A DNA stretch of 64,000 nt from Nemertoderma westbladi. Its lineage: Eukaryota; Xenacoelomorpha; Nemertodermatida; Nemertodermatidae. The position numbers and the translations under genes were made by a program. A model generated the notes under the pieces. It did not search any database. It was not told the origin of the DNA and saw only the letters and a list, made by a program, of their open reading frames with translations. The stretch's first letter is position 1. Every line of letters begins with the position of its first letter. The stretch is taken from the NCBI GenBank assembly GCA_032718475.1, contig JAUCBJ010000090.1, positions 1-64,000 on the forward strand. The letters are read 5' to 3'. This document shows positions 51,161 to 62,857 of this stretch, piece by piece.

Positions 51161-53660
51161 CCAAGACTAGGACCGAGGGAAAATCTGGGGAACATTAGTT
51201 AGGCTAAAATCTGAGCGAACAGTGGGTAATTAAATAATATACTGTAGGGATTTATATTGTCATGTATTATTATTGTGAATATTTGGTGTATATTGATTTG
51301 GGGAAGCCCAACTTATTCTCAATCAAGGTTCAACTGTAGGGAAGTTACATTAAAGAGTATATCCAACCAATGCAGCTTTTTCTCAACCGCAATCTTGCAT
51401 TTAAGAACGTATTCCTTCTCCACAATCAATATCCGGTGACTGGCCAGGATTCCATGGTCTGTAAAGTTCCGCCTCCAGCATCGGCGTTTTCCCCCATGGT
51501 GTCGGGAATAACGGCAACATTCAATACTTTGTGTTGTCCAGATAAGGAAATGCCACTGCCTGACTGCCTGACGGCTTATAGTCTACACTATAAACAAACG
51601 TACCCGGAGTGTCCTATACATAGAGATTAATTATCGAAGCCTAAAGCTAACGGACCTATTAACCACGTTACAACACAAATATACTGCATACAAACTAAAT
51701 TAACTTTCAGTAAAGCGCTGTACTCTAAACCCTAGATTAGATACTAGCACTTATACAACATATAACTTAAAGTTAAATATATGTGAACAGCTAAAAGAAC
51801 CACAGCATCTGCTGGAGTGAGCAGAGTATTTAGGCTTAATTATCCGATGCTAAAGAAATCACCAGTCTGTCCTATGCCAAGCAGTCCTGAAGTAGTACCC
51901 GGGTTAATTTAACTATTACGGTATGCATAACAAGCAGAATTACTGTAAGGAATAAACTTGGGGACATGAATGTTGCAAATTACTTGCATAAACTCTGAAT
52001 AATAAATATTACGCTACCCGTACAGACTATTCAAATAAAACACAGACCAAAATGCTGACAGACCACCGCCAAGCCAAAAATAAACCACAGTATATGCAGT
52101 CTCCAAAATGGTTAGTTAGTAAGCGATCTAGACTACATAGTACGACTTATTCTTTCGTGGGGGATTTACCTTACAACTTTGGAAGCCTCCACTGCCTAAC
52201 TAGCACTTTATTGGAAAAATAACCTACACACACTGTAATCCACATCAGACCTAACAACAATCAGACAATAATTCAGCCTATAAGTTACTTTTACAATCCG
52301 AGCAGGTTTACACACCTTCTGCTCAATACTACACTTACCGGTAAATAAAGCCATCAGAAATAAGTAAACCATACAAGGAGTAAGGGTGATCAATCCCTGA
52401 TCCTCTAACAGCCTACAATATCCCGGTACAATATTTCACAATCGAAGTAATACTGCTATAAGGTACCGGTTTGGCACTACTAAGCCTACAGTTTACCGTC
52501 AGACCCGTACGTTAGGGTTTATTGCCTACTGAGCAATAAATGAAAAAATCTAATAATGTTCTACCAGAACATTAGCAAAATCTATTAATGTTTGCGCTTT
52601 TAGACCTTTAACAGTTTAACCTGCTAATTTAAGTGTCTTATGAATCGACTATTGCCCGTACTAATTGACATCATCTGAAACCAGTCTAGCGCAGCGTATG
52701 ACCCACGGGTGTGGGAGACTGGATTCGGTTCTAGAGAAGTATTGCAGTAGGCTACTTTGTATTATTCGATTGATCACTACTATATAATTTCCGACAACTA
52801 TATTTACTTTCGGGGAAATATTAACAGTTCCTTTGGGACGTGGCGCTTTAAGTATCAAGCTGAGTTATGACTAACACTAATTACAACTAGTGGCAATAAG
52901 ATAACGCAAATGGCACATTCTTTAGGAATGCTTTATTAACCTTCACACTAACTTTATACACTAATATTCACACTAATGCACACTGATTTGCCGACTGTCA
53001 CTGATTTTAATCATATATAAGGAGGATTGCAACTCACATACATTGGGATTATGAAATAGCATTTAATTCACACAAACCACTATAAATTGAGCCACAATTG
53101 CTACTGATACACCCTTCTGCTTACCTCAGTAATTAAGAAAGTCAAGGGGGATTTTACGATTATTCATCAGTATTCTCCAAATATAACATCCATTAATATA
53201 AACACCAATTAACAATAGTATAAAACAATGTATTAGAAAGCAGTGCGGTGAAATGAGTATGAATAGTTTAGTATGAGCATGAAATGAGTCGTTAATAGAT
53301 TCGTGTTCTTATGACTCTAGGTCACTGATGTTAGGGCAAAGTCTGAAATTAAGAATGTCAGTATGAATTCTGAATGAATGAATTCTCCGAATTTTGCCGC
53401 ATTGCGTCATCTCTTATAGGCCACTGTAAACAGAAGAAGGGAGATCGCTCTGATTGGCTGAAATATATGTCAACAAAGCAGATTCCTCACACAAAGGAAC
53501 AGCTGGTAGATTTTGTCATTCCAACTCTGAGTTTTTTTACAGACACGTAGTTGTACAATTATATGCCTTTTAGAGTATTTAGCGCATTGTGCAAATGACT
53601 TATTTTGTCCGCAAAAGCTTTTACAAAGCGCTTGAACTATATGTACTAATGATAAACGTT
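51161..53660. other. No gene seen
   Basis: 2.5 kb of AT-rich sequence after element C. No coding frame with family features, RNA gene or tandem repeat recognised. Host spacer or very old repeat. Confidence 0.5.
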
Positions 53661-53661
53661 C

Positions 53662-54920
53662 TATACGAGTGGTTATGGGTAACACCTACGCGTAGTTATG
53701 GGTAGCCCCTACGCGTAGTTATGGGTAACATCTACGCGTAGTTATGGGTAGCCCCTACGCGTAGTTATGGGTAACACCTACGCGTAGTTATGGGTAGCCC
53801 CTACGCGTAGTTATGGGTAACATCTACGCGTAGTTATGGGTAGCACCTATGCGTAGTTATGGGTAGCCCCTACGCGTAGTTATGGGTAGCACCTACGCGT
53901 ATTTATGGGTAGCACCTACGCGTGGTTATGGGTAGCACCTACGCGCAGTTATGGGTAGCCCCTACGCGTAGTTATGGGTAACACCTACGCGTAGTTATGG
54001 GTAGCACTTACGCGTAGTTATGGGTAGCACCAACGCGTGGTTATGGGTAGCACCTACGCGTAGTTATGGGTAGCCCTTACGCGTAGTTATGGGTAACACC
54101 TACGCGTAGTTATGGGTAGCACCTTCGCGTAGTTATGGGTAGCACCAACGCGTGGTTATGGGTAGCACCTACGCGTAGTTATGGGTAACACCTACGCGTA
54201 GTTATGGGTAGCACCTACGCGTAGTTATGGGTAGCACCTACGCGTAGTTATGGGTAACACCTACGCGTAGTTATGGGTAGCACCTACGCGTAGTTATGGG
54301 TAGCCCCTACGCGTAGTTATGGGTAGCACCTACGCGTATTTATGGGTAGCACCTACGCGTGGTTATGGGTAGCACATACGCGTAGTTATGGGTAGCCCCT
54401 ACGCGTAGTTATGGGTAACACCTACGCGTAGTTATGGGTAGCACCTACGCGTAGTTATGGGTAGCACCAACGCGTGGTTATGGGTAGCACCTACGCGTAG
54501 TTATGGGAAGCCCTTACGCGTAGTTATGGGTAACACCTACGCGTAGTTATGGGTAGCACCTTCGCGTAGTTATGGGTAGCACCAACGCGTGGTTATGGGT
54601 AGCACCTACTAGTAGTTATGGGTAGCCCCTACGCGTAGTTATGGGTAACACCTACGCGTAGTTATGGGTAGCACCAACCCGAGGCTATGGGTAGCCCCTA
54701 CGCGTAGTTATGGGTAATACCTACGCGTAGTTATGGGTAACACCTACGCGTAGTTATGGGTAGCTCCTACGCGTAGTTATGGGTAGCCGCTACGCGTAGC
54801 TATGGGTAACACCTACGCGTAGTTGTGGGTAGCACCTATGTACCCGAGGATATGGGTAGCACCTACGCGTAGTTATGGGTAGCAACTACGCGTATTATGG
54901 GTAGCACCTACGCGTAGTTT
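53662..54920. repeat. 23-bp minisatellite with a 437-bp higher-order unit
   Basis: About 54 units of GTAGTTATGGGTARCMCCTACGC. The junction of units forms the palindrome CTACGCGTAG. Variants recur exactly 437 bp apart (CAACGCGTGG at 54031 and 54468, and at 54146 and 54583; CGTATTTATGGG at 53898 and 54335). So the higher-order unit is 19 x 23 bp. Units at the right edge are more diverged. Confidence 0.95.
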
Positions 54921-56178
54921 GCATACATAGGACCTGTTCAGCATAGTTACAGTATAAACGTCAGCGTTTGCGAAATAAATATTTTCTAACAAATCAGGAC
55001 GAACGTAACCAAGTTTGCAATGGAGACACGTACTGCGGTAGTTAATATTTTTCGCCATAAAACCAACTTAAAAGCGTTCACATGGCCCACTAAAATAATC
55101 TCAAATCGTACGACTTTTGCCCTAGATACGATGCGACTATGGGCAAGTCGAACTACACTATATTTATAAATGTATTTATTATTAGAGTTAGTTCACAAAT
55201 ATGTCCGCTCCTGTCCCAGACGGTTGATCAGAGTAACCGAAGCTCTAGCACTGTACTGGATATTATAAGAATAACAAAGGCCTACCAGCATTTGCAACAG
55301 TAGGTGGTAAATATTAAAATTTTTATGAATTTTAAATTGAAATAATTTTTATAAATTTTAAATTTATTAAAAAAAATTTGAATTATGGACGAATATTAAT
55401 TTGTTATAAACTGTCGATAAGATTATATTTACAAAATCTCGAAAATGTTAATTTTAATTTCATAATTGGGTTATTTGGTTTTTAGTTCATATTTAGTTCC
55501 ATTAATTTAGTTTATAGTTTTGGTTAGAATAATGCGCCACTGTAATATGTTCCTTTCCATTAATCAATATTTTAAAGACTATTTGGGATACTACAGTATG
55601 TTCGTCTCCATTTACATTCCTCATTCTACAATGCTCTTAGATTTTAATCTTATTATTGTACTTTGAACTTATAACTACAATACTCACTATTTACACGCCT
55701 TTGTTGAAGTAAATAGCAATTGATATTAATTTTGCAGCGATAACGTGGCATTCCATTGGAGTATCAGGAGATTATTGTTTACGAATACCTATAACTACTT
55801 TACACAATGTCCTGGAATCCATATTTTTCTGCAAATTACAATACAGTATAATTGATAGCTAAAAATATCAAAAATAATTTTCATGAAATTTTTTGCTAAA
55901 TAGTTTGTTATTAAAAAGCATCACCCTGTGTGATATAACATCCGTTATAAATTATTTAAAAAGCGTTTTACTATTTTATTATCGCCACCTTCAAAGCAGA
56001 ACCCCCTAAGTCGATTTTTGTATTTCTGAGATAATCGATAAAAACTGTTTATTTTTTAGAGAGATGCCTCAGTTTACTTGTTATTGTGTTTTTGACAAAT
56101 AAATATATATAGAATTCATATAACAAAACATTATATTTAATTTAGAATCACCTTTGAAATATATTGCGGTATTTTTGT
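54921..56178. other. AT-rich, no gene seen
   Basis: AT-rich spacer. No supported feature. Confidence 0.5.
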
Positions 56179-56321
56179 AAAAATTTGGACTTATGGTGTT
56201 TTGCCAAAACAAGGGGGACACCGTTTTCTGGTATTATCCCGTAACTATACGATAGTTGCGGGGTATTGCCTAGAAAACAAGGCATCCTCAATTAGGCAAA
56301 ACACCATAAGTCCGAATTTTT
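56179..56321. mobile_element. 143-bp foldback / MITE-like hairpin
   Basis: Terminal arms 56179-56205 and 56295-56321 are inverted repeats matching at 26 of 27 positions (…TTATGGTGTTTTGCC). The interior is also a partial palindrome around 56246-56260 (AACTAT/ATAGTT), so nearly the whole element folds into one hairpin. Too short to code. A MITE or foldback element is most likely; a hairpin RNA is the alternative. Confidence 0.7.
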
Positions 56322-56591
56322 CCAAAAACACGCAAAATATATCAAATTATATCCAAGGCGTATCGTACGTCCTTAATAATTTAGTGCGTAGTGCGAACGT
56401 AATACATGTGCGCATTTGTTATTCGCTAATACGTGCTATCTAACATGTTAACTACTGTATATAGCATTTTACATTTAGTAGGCCTACTATAATATACATA
56501 CAGTATACACAGTAAATTATATTACGGTAGTAATTTATCTGCCTCATTTCAATAATAATGTATCTTATCACTTAAAAGCAAAACAGATATT

Positions 56592-57323
56592 ATGTTGAAT
56601 TTACCAGGAAACTTCTGCGTCGGATTATATACCTCCATTGTTATAATAATATTATTATCTTCTACCACTACAGCGCAATCTAAATGCAGTGTAGATTATG
56701 ATTGCTTCGGAGATGATGTATGTTGGTTCGGCCAATGTGTTGAATGTTCAACCAATTATGATTGTTTCGATGCAAATAAACCGTATTGTTATTTACAAGA
56801 ATGTATAGAATGTAGATTCAATTCTCAATGTTCCCTTGCAAGTAAACCTTATTGTTATTTACAAGAATGTGTTAAATGCAAAGATAATTATTGTGTGTCA
56901 TTCTTCGGCTATTCAATAGGTGTGGCAGTTGTAATTATCATCTTGCCAATATTGTGCTGCTGCTTCATAAGTATTTTCATATATCAAAAATCTCGCCAGC
57001 GCTCCCAGCTGACTCGGATACCTGTCGGGATGGTGACGTCATCAGCTGCTGCTACTTCCGGCTACATGGGGCCTGCGGCATATCCCGGAAGTCAACCACC
57101 CCCATACCCCGCCGGAAGTCAACCGCCCCCATACCCCACCGGAAGTCAACCAGCCCCATACCCCACCGGAAGTCAACCTGGTATAAACCGCATGGCTCCA
57201 TACCCAACTCAACCGGCACCCTACCCCACTCAACCTGCACCATACCCCATTGCAAGTCAACAACCCGCACCATATCCCACCGGAAGTCAACCTGGTCCAA
57301 ACCCACCTCCTTATCCTACATAA
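56592..57323 (+). CDS. Type I membrane protein with Cys-rich repeats and PPxY tail
   Basis: Intact single-exon frame of 243 codons, the best host gene candidate in the window. Residues 1-29 are a likely signal peptide (hydrophobic VIIILLSS core). Residues 32-101 are a Cys-rich ectodomain with three C-x2-C-x5-C-type repeats (…YCYLQECIEC…, …YCYLQECVKC…), 14 Cys in all. Residues about 107-131 are a transmembrane helix ending in a CCC cluster that could be palmitoylated. The cytoplasmic tail is Pro/Tyr-rich with PPPY at about 169, 178 and 238, the PPxY type that binds WW domains of NEDD4-like ubiquitin ligases. The layout recalls small vertebrate adaptors with short Cys-rich ectodomains, but no orthologue is claimed. 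The tail repeats (YPTGSQP) show DNA-level duplication. Confidence 0.75.
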   Translation: MLNLPGNFCVGLYTSIVIIILLSSTTTAQSKCSVDYDCFGDDVCWFGQCVECSTNYDCFDANKPYCYLQECIECRFNSQCSLASKPYCYLQECVKCKDNYCVSFFGYSIGVAVVIIILPILCCCFISIFIYQKSRQRSQLTRIPVGMVTSSAAATSGYMGPAAYPGSQPPPYPAGSQPPPYPTGSQPAPYPTGSQPGINRMAPYPTQPAPYPTQPAPYPIASQQPAPYPTGSQPGPNPPPYPT

Positions 57324-57329
57324 AATAAA
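57324..57329 (+). terminator. AATAAA polyadenylation signal candidate
   Basis: AATAAA lies immediately after the stop codon of the membrane-protein gene. This is unusually close; further downstream AT-rich signals may be used instead. Confidence 0.35.
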
Positions 57330-57640
57330 CCAGGGCCAGACGCCTCATCACCAAGTGCCCCTCCTCCAGCATGATTAACTGTAAAATTGTTTTGTTTTAT
57401 ATAAATTATTACAATATTAATATTACTATTAATTAAATACCAACATAATATACAATGAAATAGTAACGTTACAGTATGTATAATAATGAGTAAGCCTATT
57501 ATTTACACACAAAAAAACTATATGAAATCTCTATTTTAATGAACTGGAATTACATATAATAGATATTCATGTTCAGTTTACCAGTGATTGAAGTTTAGTC
57601 ATTTCGACAGATTTTTTAGTCATATTTATCATTATTATAA
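57330..57640. other. AT-rich, no gene seen
   Basis: Likely 3' flank of the membrane-protein gene and the edge of element D. Confidence 0.4.
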
Positions 57641-57654
57641 AAATTAGTTGTACG

Positions 57655-58476
57655 GTAATGAAGGTAGGACAATTCGAGAATTCCCCGTCTTACAAGTACG
57701 ACTACATTACAATAAACGCAGCATCCTAGTAACCGCCTTACTGGATACCGGAAGTTCGGGATCTTTCATCGACCAAGATCTTGCAGACGAACTATTTGAT
57801 GAGAATGACTGACATCCTATGAAACTAAACCTTTCTGGTGTGATGCAAATATGGCAATTGGTTATACAAACTCGTTATTACAAGGTCTCATTGTCCGACC
57901 CAGGAGATACAAATGAGGTATGTAAGCTGGATAATATCAAGATGGTCGCTATAAAGAACTTTGCGGAAAGTCAAGCCCCTATGTATGATTGGGATAGCAA
58001 TGACTTAAAACACAACAATATACCGAGATACCGACTCGATAGACAAGGAGTTCAACTGTTTATCGTACAGAACGCCCCGGAAGCCATAGAAATTTTAGAG
58101 AAATTCCCTAGTTCTCCTCCACCATTAACAACTTATGCTGGTAGAACCAGAATAGGATGGTTCTGCACCGGTCCATCCATAAACACCTTAAACGAAAGAA
58201 GAACGACTGACAAGATATCAATGAATAACATTCATTCCGAAAATCTGTCTATCAACTACATCCATTCCCATAAGGCTAACAAGATCATGGAAGCGGAGGA
58301 ATTCGTGGAGGGAGGATCCGATTTTGGTACTAAAATTTCAAAAATTTATGACTATAAGTCGAGTGACTCTAGCGATAATGACCTACCAACCTCTCGTTTC
58401 AACATGGACGATGCAACCACCATGTTAGAATATGGAGAATACACCCGTTATCTGTTAACAGGCGTGGCCCCTTTAA
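57655..58476 (+). pseudogene. Element D protease
   Basis: At 57700-57811 a plus frame reads LVTALLDTGSSGSFIDQDL, the DTG active site of a BEL aspartic protease, and ends at a TGA. After a frame change, 57819-58508 (229 codons) continues with YRLDRQGVQLFIVQNAPEAI and the family's late protease motif TYAGRTRIGWFCTGPS. It then has an acidic linker toward RT. The last residues of that frame lie in the inserted transposon. Confidence 0.75.
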
Positions 58477-58860
58477 CTAGGGTTGGGACAAAGTGTACAT
58501 TTTCCTAAATACAAGTATTTGCAGGGGTATATCTTAGGCAAAATTAAGTGCAGATTTCGAATTTGGGGGACTTATTGACATATGACATCATTTTATGCCG
58601 GAACTGGGGGCATTTTGATGTGACCACTAAAATGTAAATAAATTTAAAAAAAATAAAGAAAATTCTGCAGATTTTAAGAGATATCAATGAAGAAATAACG
58701 ATAGTTGAAACGATTCATACATTTATTGCATAGGAAAATGCATTTTATTAAAGCACATATACACACATGGCCTACAATTAAACCAAAACACGTTGTGGGC
58801 CTTCGTGCAGCATGAGATGCGTTTGCATTGCCACACAAGGGACATACAGAGACAGTATAT

Positions 58861-59562
58861 TCAAGAATCATTCCTATACAAGGCAGTTATCAACAACTGT
58901 TCTATGTTTTCCGTTTTTTTGTATTCTGGCTTCAACACCATCTTGATTTCGGCCATGAGGTCTATTAAATTAAAGTTCTGGAATTTGTATTTCCCATCGG
59001 TCTGCTTTACACGGCGTTTCTGTCGGATATCCGGAGCTACAGTCAAGCGTAAATATGCAATCTCAACCAGAAGTTGCTTTTCGTTCAGTTTATCCAGAAG
59101 TTCTATAGAGGAAGAAGTGACTGGCCCTTGGTGTCTTTTACAATCCTCCAAAACCAGCCGCAGTCGTTTCATCTTCTGTTGCTTGAGTTATCCTTTCTTT
59201 TTTAGTGCCAATGCCTTACTCATTTTAACTTTCATCAGGAATTCCGTTTCTACTTTTTTTGTTTTTTTCACTGCTTTGCTGCTTCTAGCCCATTTCCATT
59301 TTTTTCATTTTTCAACCTCGCTAAGTTGAATAAACTCAACTTTCTCTAGGAACTTGTTTGTTGCGACAATTGATTTACGGGAGTGAGTTTTCACTGTAGT
59401 CATCCCTCCAGAAACTTTCAGCTGATTGTCCAGAGTTGCAAAACGCGATTCACAACCCAAGTTAGTCAAAGGTGCATGACTCAATTTTTCAGTATCCATA
59501 GTTGTCTCATCGTTAAAAAAGTAGTCTACCTGACTAAGTTGTCGATTAAAGGCATTGTTCAC
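58861..59562 (-). pseudogene. Transposase C-terminal fragments
   Basis: Two minus frames, 59305-59562 and 58861-59172. The first has PLTNLGCESRFATLDNQLKV and VKTHSRKSIVATNKFLEK; the second is Lys/Leu-rich with a helical heptad pattern (IELLDKLNEKQLLVEIAYL). They follow the transposase-like frame at 59741-60574 in the same orientation and probably belong to one gene broken by frameshifts. Family not recognised with certainty. Confidence 0.45.
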
Positions 59563-59740
59563 TTACTCAAGCACTGATCCTATTAATTGCGCCTTTCCAG
59601 TTATCTTACTCCCAAATCGTTCTCTCAGAGTTGCGAGTTTAGCTATCATATCTTTGAAAAACACCTTTGAAGCAGACCAATTACTAGACTGAGATTTTTT
59701 GTCAATTCCCAGGAATGTCATAATAGGAAATATCACTATC

Positions 59741-60480
59741 TCACCGATTAATGAGTAAACTTCGACAGCACATTGAAACCAGTCGTGAAAACAGTTTTGC
59801 TATTGCAATTAAACCAAGGGTCAAAATACTGGAAGAACTATTTCTCACAATGTTTCCACATTCGATCAGTTTATCAATACCAATTCGTCGTTCAGTATCT
59901 TTCAGCACCTTTTCTATTGCATTGTCTACTCCAAGGATGACGTGAGCACAACATTTCAAAGTTTTTTCTTTCTCTACGCCCAACGTTTCCAGCATTGTTT
60001 TACAATCACTGCCACGATCACTCATCCAAAAGTCGACATGCTCCATAATTTCTTCAACAGAACTATCTGTCAATAGGGCAAGGCATGTCAGTTTTAATTC
60101 GTATGCTTTAGCAGCATCTTCCCCTGAATGAGAGAGATTCTCGATATAACCAGTGGTATATGTTTCTCGATTAGTTGAGGGTCCAGCAATCGTAATATAA
60201 TCTGTTTTAATATTGAACACCTTGTGACCTGCGGCCTTTGTTGTATCATCAATTCCTATTGTGACAGCATCATCATCTTGTTTTCCAAGCAAATGACGTG
60301 CAACCACTTCTAAGTTTAGATATGAAGCATCTTCAAGATAGTTTAAAATTGACCTTCGGCTAGGCAAAATGTAGGAATAATCTACACACTTTCGATGGCG
60401 CTTCCCAACGTTATCACATTCATCATAATCGTCATCTTCACTACTATCTGACTCATTATCCTCAACATCTGGAGACATTC
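59741..60480 (-). pseudogene. DDE-type transposase-like fragment
   Basis: Minus frame of about 245 real codons (the open frame continues to 60574 but its start is inverted D sequence). An acidic region (SDSSEDDDYDECDN) is followed by VTIGIDDTTKAAGHKVFNIK, then DFWMSDRGSDCKTMLETLGV, then LKCCAHVILGVDNAIEKVL. Spaced Asp residues in IGIDD and MSDRGSD fit an RNase H-fold transposase; the third catalytic residue is not identified. With the TTAA target, a Kolobok-like element is plausible but unproven. Confidence 0.45.
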
Positions 60481-60489
60481 CCCATTCTT

Positions 60490-60540
60490 GGTGTCTGAAT
60501 AACCATCCGTTAAAGTTTAACGGATGGTTATTCAGACACC
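60490..60540. repeat. Perfect 51-bp palindrome at the transposon/element D junction
   Basis: Arms of 25 bp (60490-60514 and 60516-60540) around one central G, no mismatch. The right arm is element D coding sequence (…GYSDT…); the left arm is its inverted copy at the transposon end. Confidence 0.9.
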
Positions 60541-61223
60541 GAGGAAGACAGGGATATTTTATTACGCAAATCAATCACAGATGCGACCCTGACTGAGAAA
60601 ATATCCAACTGGGTAGATCAACAAAAGATGGAAGAAAATTGCCATGATTGCACCCTATCTATTGAAGAAGAGCAAGCCATACAAATTCAAAACACTACCA
60701 CTCGTTATATCCCAGAAGAAGGTAGATACGAAACTGGATTACTGTGGCGCTCTAAATCGGTGAAGTTGACGAATAACCCTGTCCTATCTGAGAAATGCCT
60801 TAGCCAACTAAAGAGACGTTTAACCGGCGATCATAATGCCCACAGGATGAACAAATGACTAAGACTATTAGTGAAGGGTACGCTACAGAGGTGCCACCTG
60901 ATACTCCCCACACCGATCGCACTTATTACATAACTCATCATTATGTAAAGCGGCCTGATAAACCAGACAAAGTCAGAGTAGTTTTCGACAGATCAGCCTT
61001 GTATAAAGGACAATCGTTAAACTCTCAACTGATGGCCGGCCCTAACTTATTGCGTTCACTTCCAGGGATATTAATACGATTACGGCAATTCGATGTCGCC
61101 TTTGCCTCTGATATTGAAGGTATGTTCCTGCAGGTTAAAGTCACTCAGGAGGATCAGGATAGTCTGCGTTTCCTCTGGTGGCCTGGAGGAGATTTCACTA
61201 AACCACCAAAGAGTACTGGATGA
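60522..61223 (+). pseudogene. Element D RT N-terminal half
   Basis: From 60522 a plus frame reads DGYSDTEEDRDILLRKSITD, then 60628-60858 has TTRYIPEEGRYETGLLWRSK (the BEL linker before RT). 60855-61223 has YYITHHYVKRPDKPDKVRVV, DRSALYKGQSLNSQLMAGPN and the first catalytic Asp in FASDIEGMFLQVKV. A frameshift lies at the 60855 overlap. It ends near WWPGGDFTK. Confidence 0.78.
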
Positions 61224-61835
61224 CCATACAAGCCTTCGGGCTAATATCCAGCCCTTCAAATGCCTGCCATATTGTGCCCCGCATGGCAGACGACAACAAA
61301 CACCTATATGAGTCTGAAGTCATTAACAATATTAAAAGTAATATTTAGATGGACGACAACTTACATTCAGTCCCTACCATACCTACAAGAAGCCGTGTCC
61401 ATTGCGAAGGGAACAGTCGACTGCTTGAAGAAAGGTGGCTTCCGCTTAACCAAGTTCACCAGCAACTCCCGGGAATTCCTGTCAACTATACCCGAGACGG
61501 AAAGGGGCAGCCACGACTTAGACCTAAGTAAAGATGACTTTCCGGCAACTAAAACCCTCAGCCTCAGATGGGATACGCAACTGGACGAAATGTTTTATAA
61601 GGTCCAGATTAGGCCTCCAGGTGTACGCACTAAGCGTATTTGTCTTAGCATATTAAGTACAATGTTCGACCCTATAGATTTTATAAGTCCTGTAATTCTG
61701 GAAGCTAGGCAGAAAGTAAAAACCATGTGGGACCAGAATCTTACATGGGACGAACACCTGGCAGAAGATTTATTAATTAACTGGTCCAGGTGGGAAAATG
61801 CCTTACCTGATATTGAAAACTTTCGGGTGCCCTGA
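61224..61835 (+). pseudogene. Element D RT palm and connection
   Basis: Broken plus frames. SSPSNACHIVPRMADDN lies near 61245. The catalytic box is seen as a stop (TAG, 61346-61348) followed by MDD at 61349, where the family has YMDD or YVDD; so the Tyr codon is lost. After another shift, 61380-61835 is open: LQEAVSIAKGTVDCLKKGGF, KTLSLRWDTQLDEMFYKV, SILSTMFDPIDFISPVILEA. Confidence 0.75.
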
Positions 61836-62857
61836 GCTTACATCCCCAATGCTTTACCATCACACACATACCAATTACATGTATTTGGAGATGCAAGTGA
61901 CAAGGGCATTGGCATCATAGCTTACTATAGGGCTACCACGAAGACACTCGGGTATCCCTCGTTGCGTCCAAATCTTTGATTAAGAGTAAGGACTTGACTG
62001 TCCCAAGAGCCGAACTAAAGGCCGCGTTATTCGCGACTATTGTCGCCAAAAATATACTGGACGAGACCGACTTCATAATTTCAAGGACAGTTTTATGGAC
62101 AGACGCAGCCATAGTGCTGGAATATTTAACTAACACCGTTTGCGGTTTTAGTGTATACATCATAAACCGAGTATCTATAATACTCAACCACACTAAATTA
62201 GAACAATGGAGGTACATTCCCAGACCTCAAAACCCCGCGGACATACCTTCACGTGGTGCAACCCCTAACGACCTGATAAACTCTAAGTGTTGGTTGAATG
62301 GACCCGATTTCCTTTCCCAACCAGAGGACCAATGGCCTGCTCATATTACTCCCGAGGAAATGAGACAGGTTAAGAGTTTGGAAATCGTTAAACCTAAAAC
62401 CAGGCCATCCAAGTCCAAGCTATTCAAACCCATCGATATAGCGACCAACAATTATGTAAACAAACTAGACAGTCAAAATTCAGACCCTCTTGCAAGTACT
62501 CAACACAGGGCTGAAGCTGTCCCAGACAACCCCAAAATATCCACAGGTCAGTCAGACTTGCCCAACGTGGATATCGGTCTATCCCCACTAATAGCCCAAG
62601 CCATAAATCATTATAGCTCGTGGGATAAGATATGTAGGGCTATAACTATACTAAAACAACTTTTCAACTATAGGTACAGTACTAATAGCGTACCTGTGAT
62701 AGGCTTAACACATAATGGAGTGGATAAATCCAACCTACAATTATTGAGAATTTCACAAAGGCTGGAGAAACCTGAGAAATATAATCAGGTCAGCATCGAT
62801 CCCTTGACTCCACTGGCTGATAAATTCTCCAGCATTATGATAAATGGGTTAATTTGA
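61836..62857 (+). pseudogene. Element D RNase H and pre-integrase linker
   Basis: LHVFGDASDKGIGIIAYYRA near 61880 is the first RNase H motif, then a stop and shift. The frame 61976-62857 has LTVPRAELKAALFATIVAKN, VLWTDAAIVLEYL and YIPRPQNPADIPSRGATPND, the conserved end of the RNase H region. A low-complexity linker then leads toward integrase. Removes RNA from RNA:DNA hybrids in the intact family. Confidence 0.75.

Larger units (their letters stand above)
58477..60515 (-). mobile_element. DNA transposon fragment inserted in element D (TTAA target)
   Basis: Interrupts the pol frame of D. TTTAAC is present on both sides (58472-58477 and 60516-60521), and the D reading …VAPLT ends at the left site and …TDGYSD resumes at the right. 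So the target was TTAA-containing, as used by Kolobok and piggyBac elements (inference). The right end has no terminal repeat; instead 25 bp of the neighbouring D sequence are present inverted (60490-60514). Minus-strand transposase fragments lie inside. Confidence 0.65.

Noticed and set aside
51370-51630. 86-codon plus frame after element C
   Set aside because: No recognisable domain and no supporting context; likely chance.
57042-57306. Minus-strand Trp/Gly-rich frames
   Set aside because: Shadow of the Pro/Tyr-rich tail repeats of the membrane protein.
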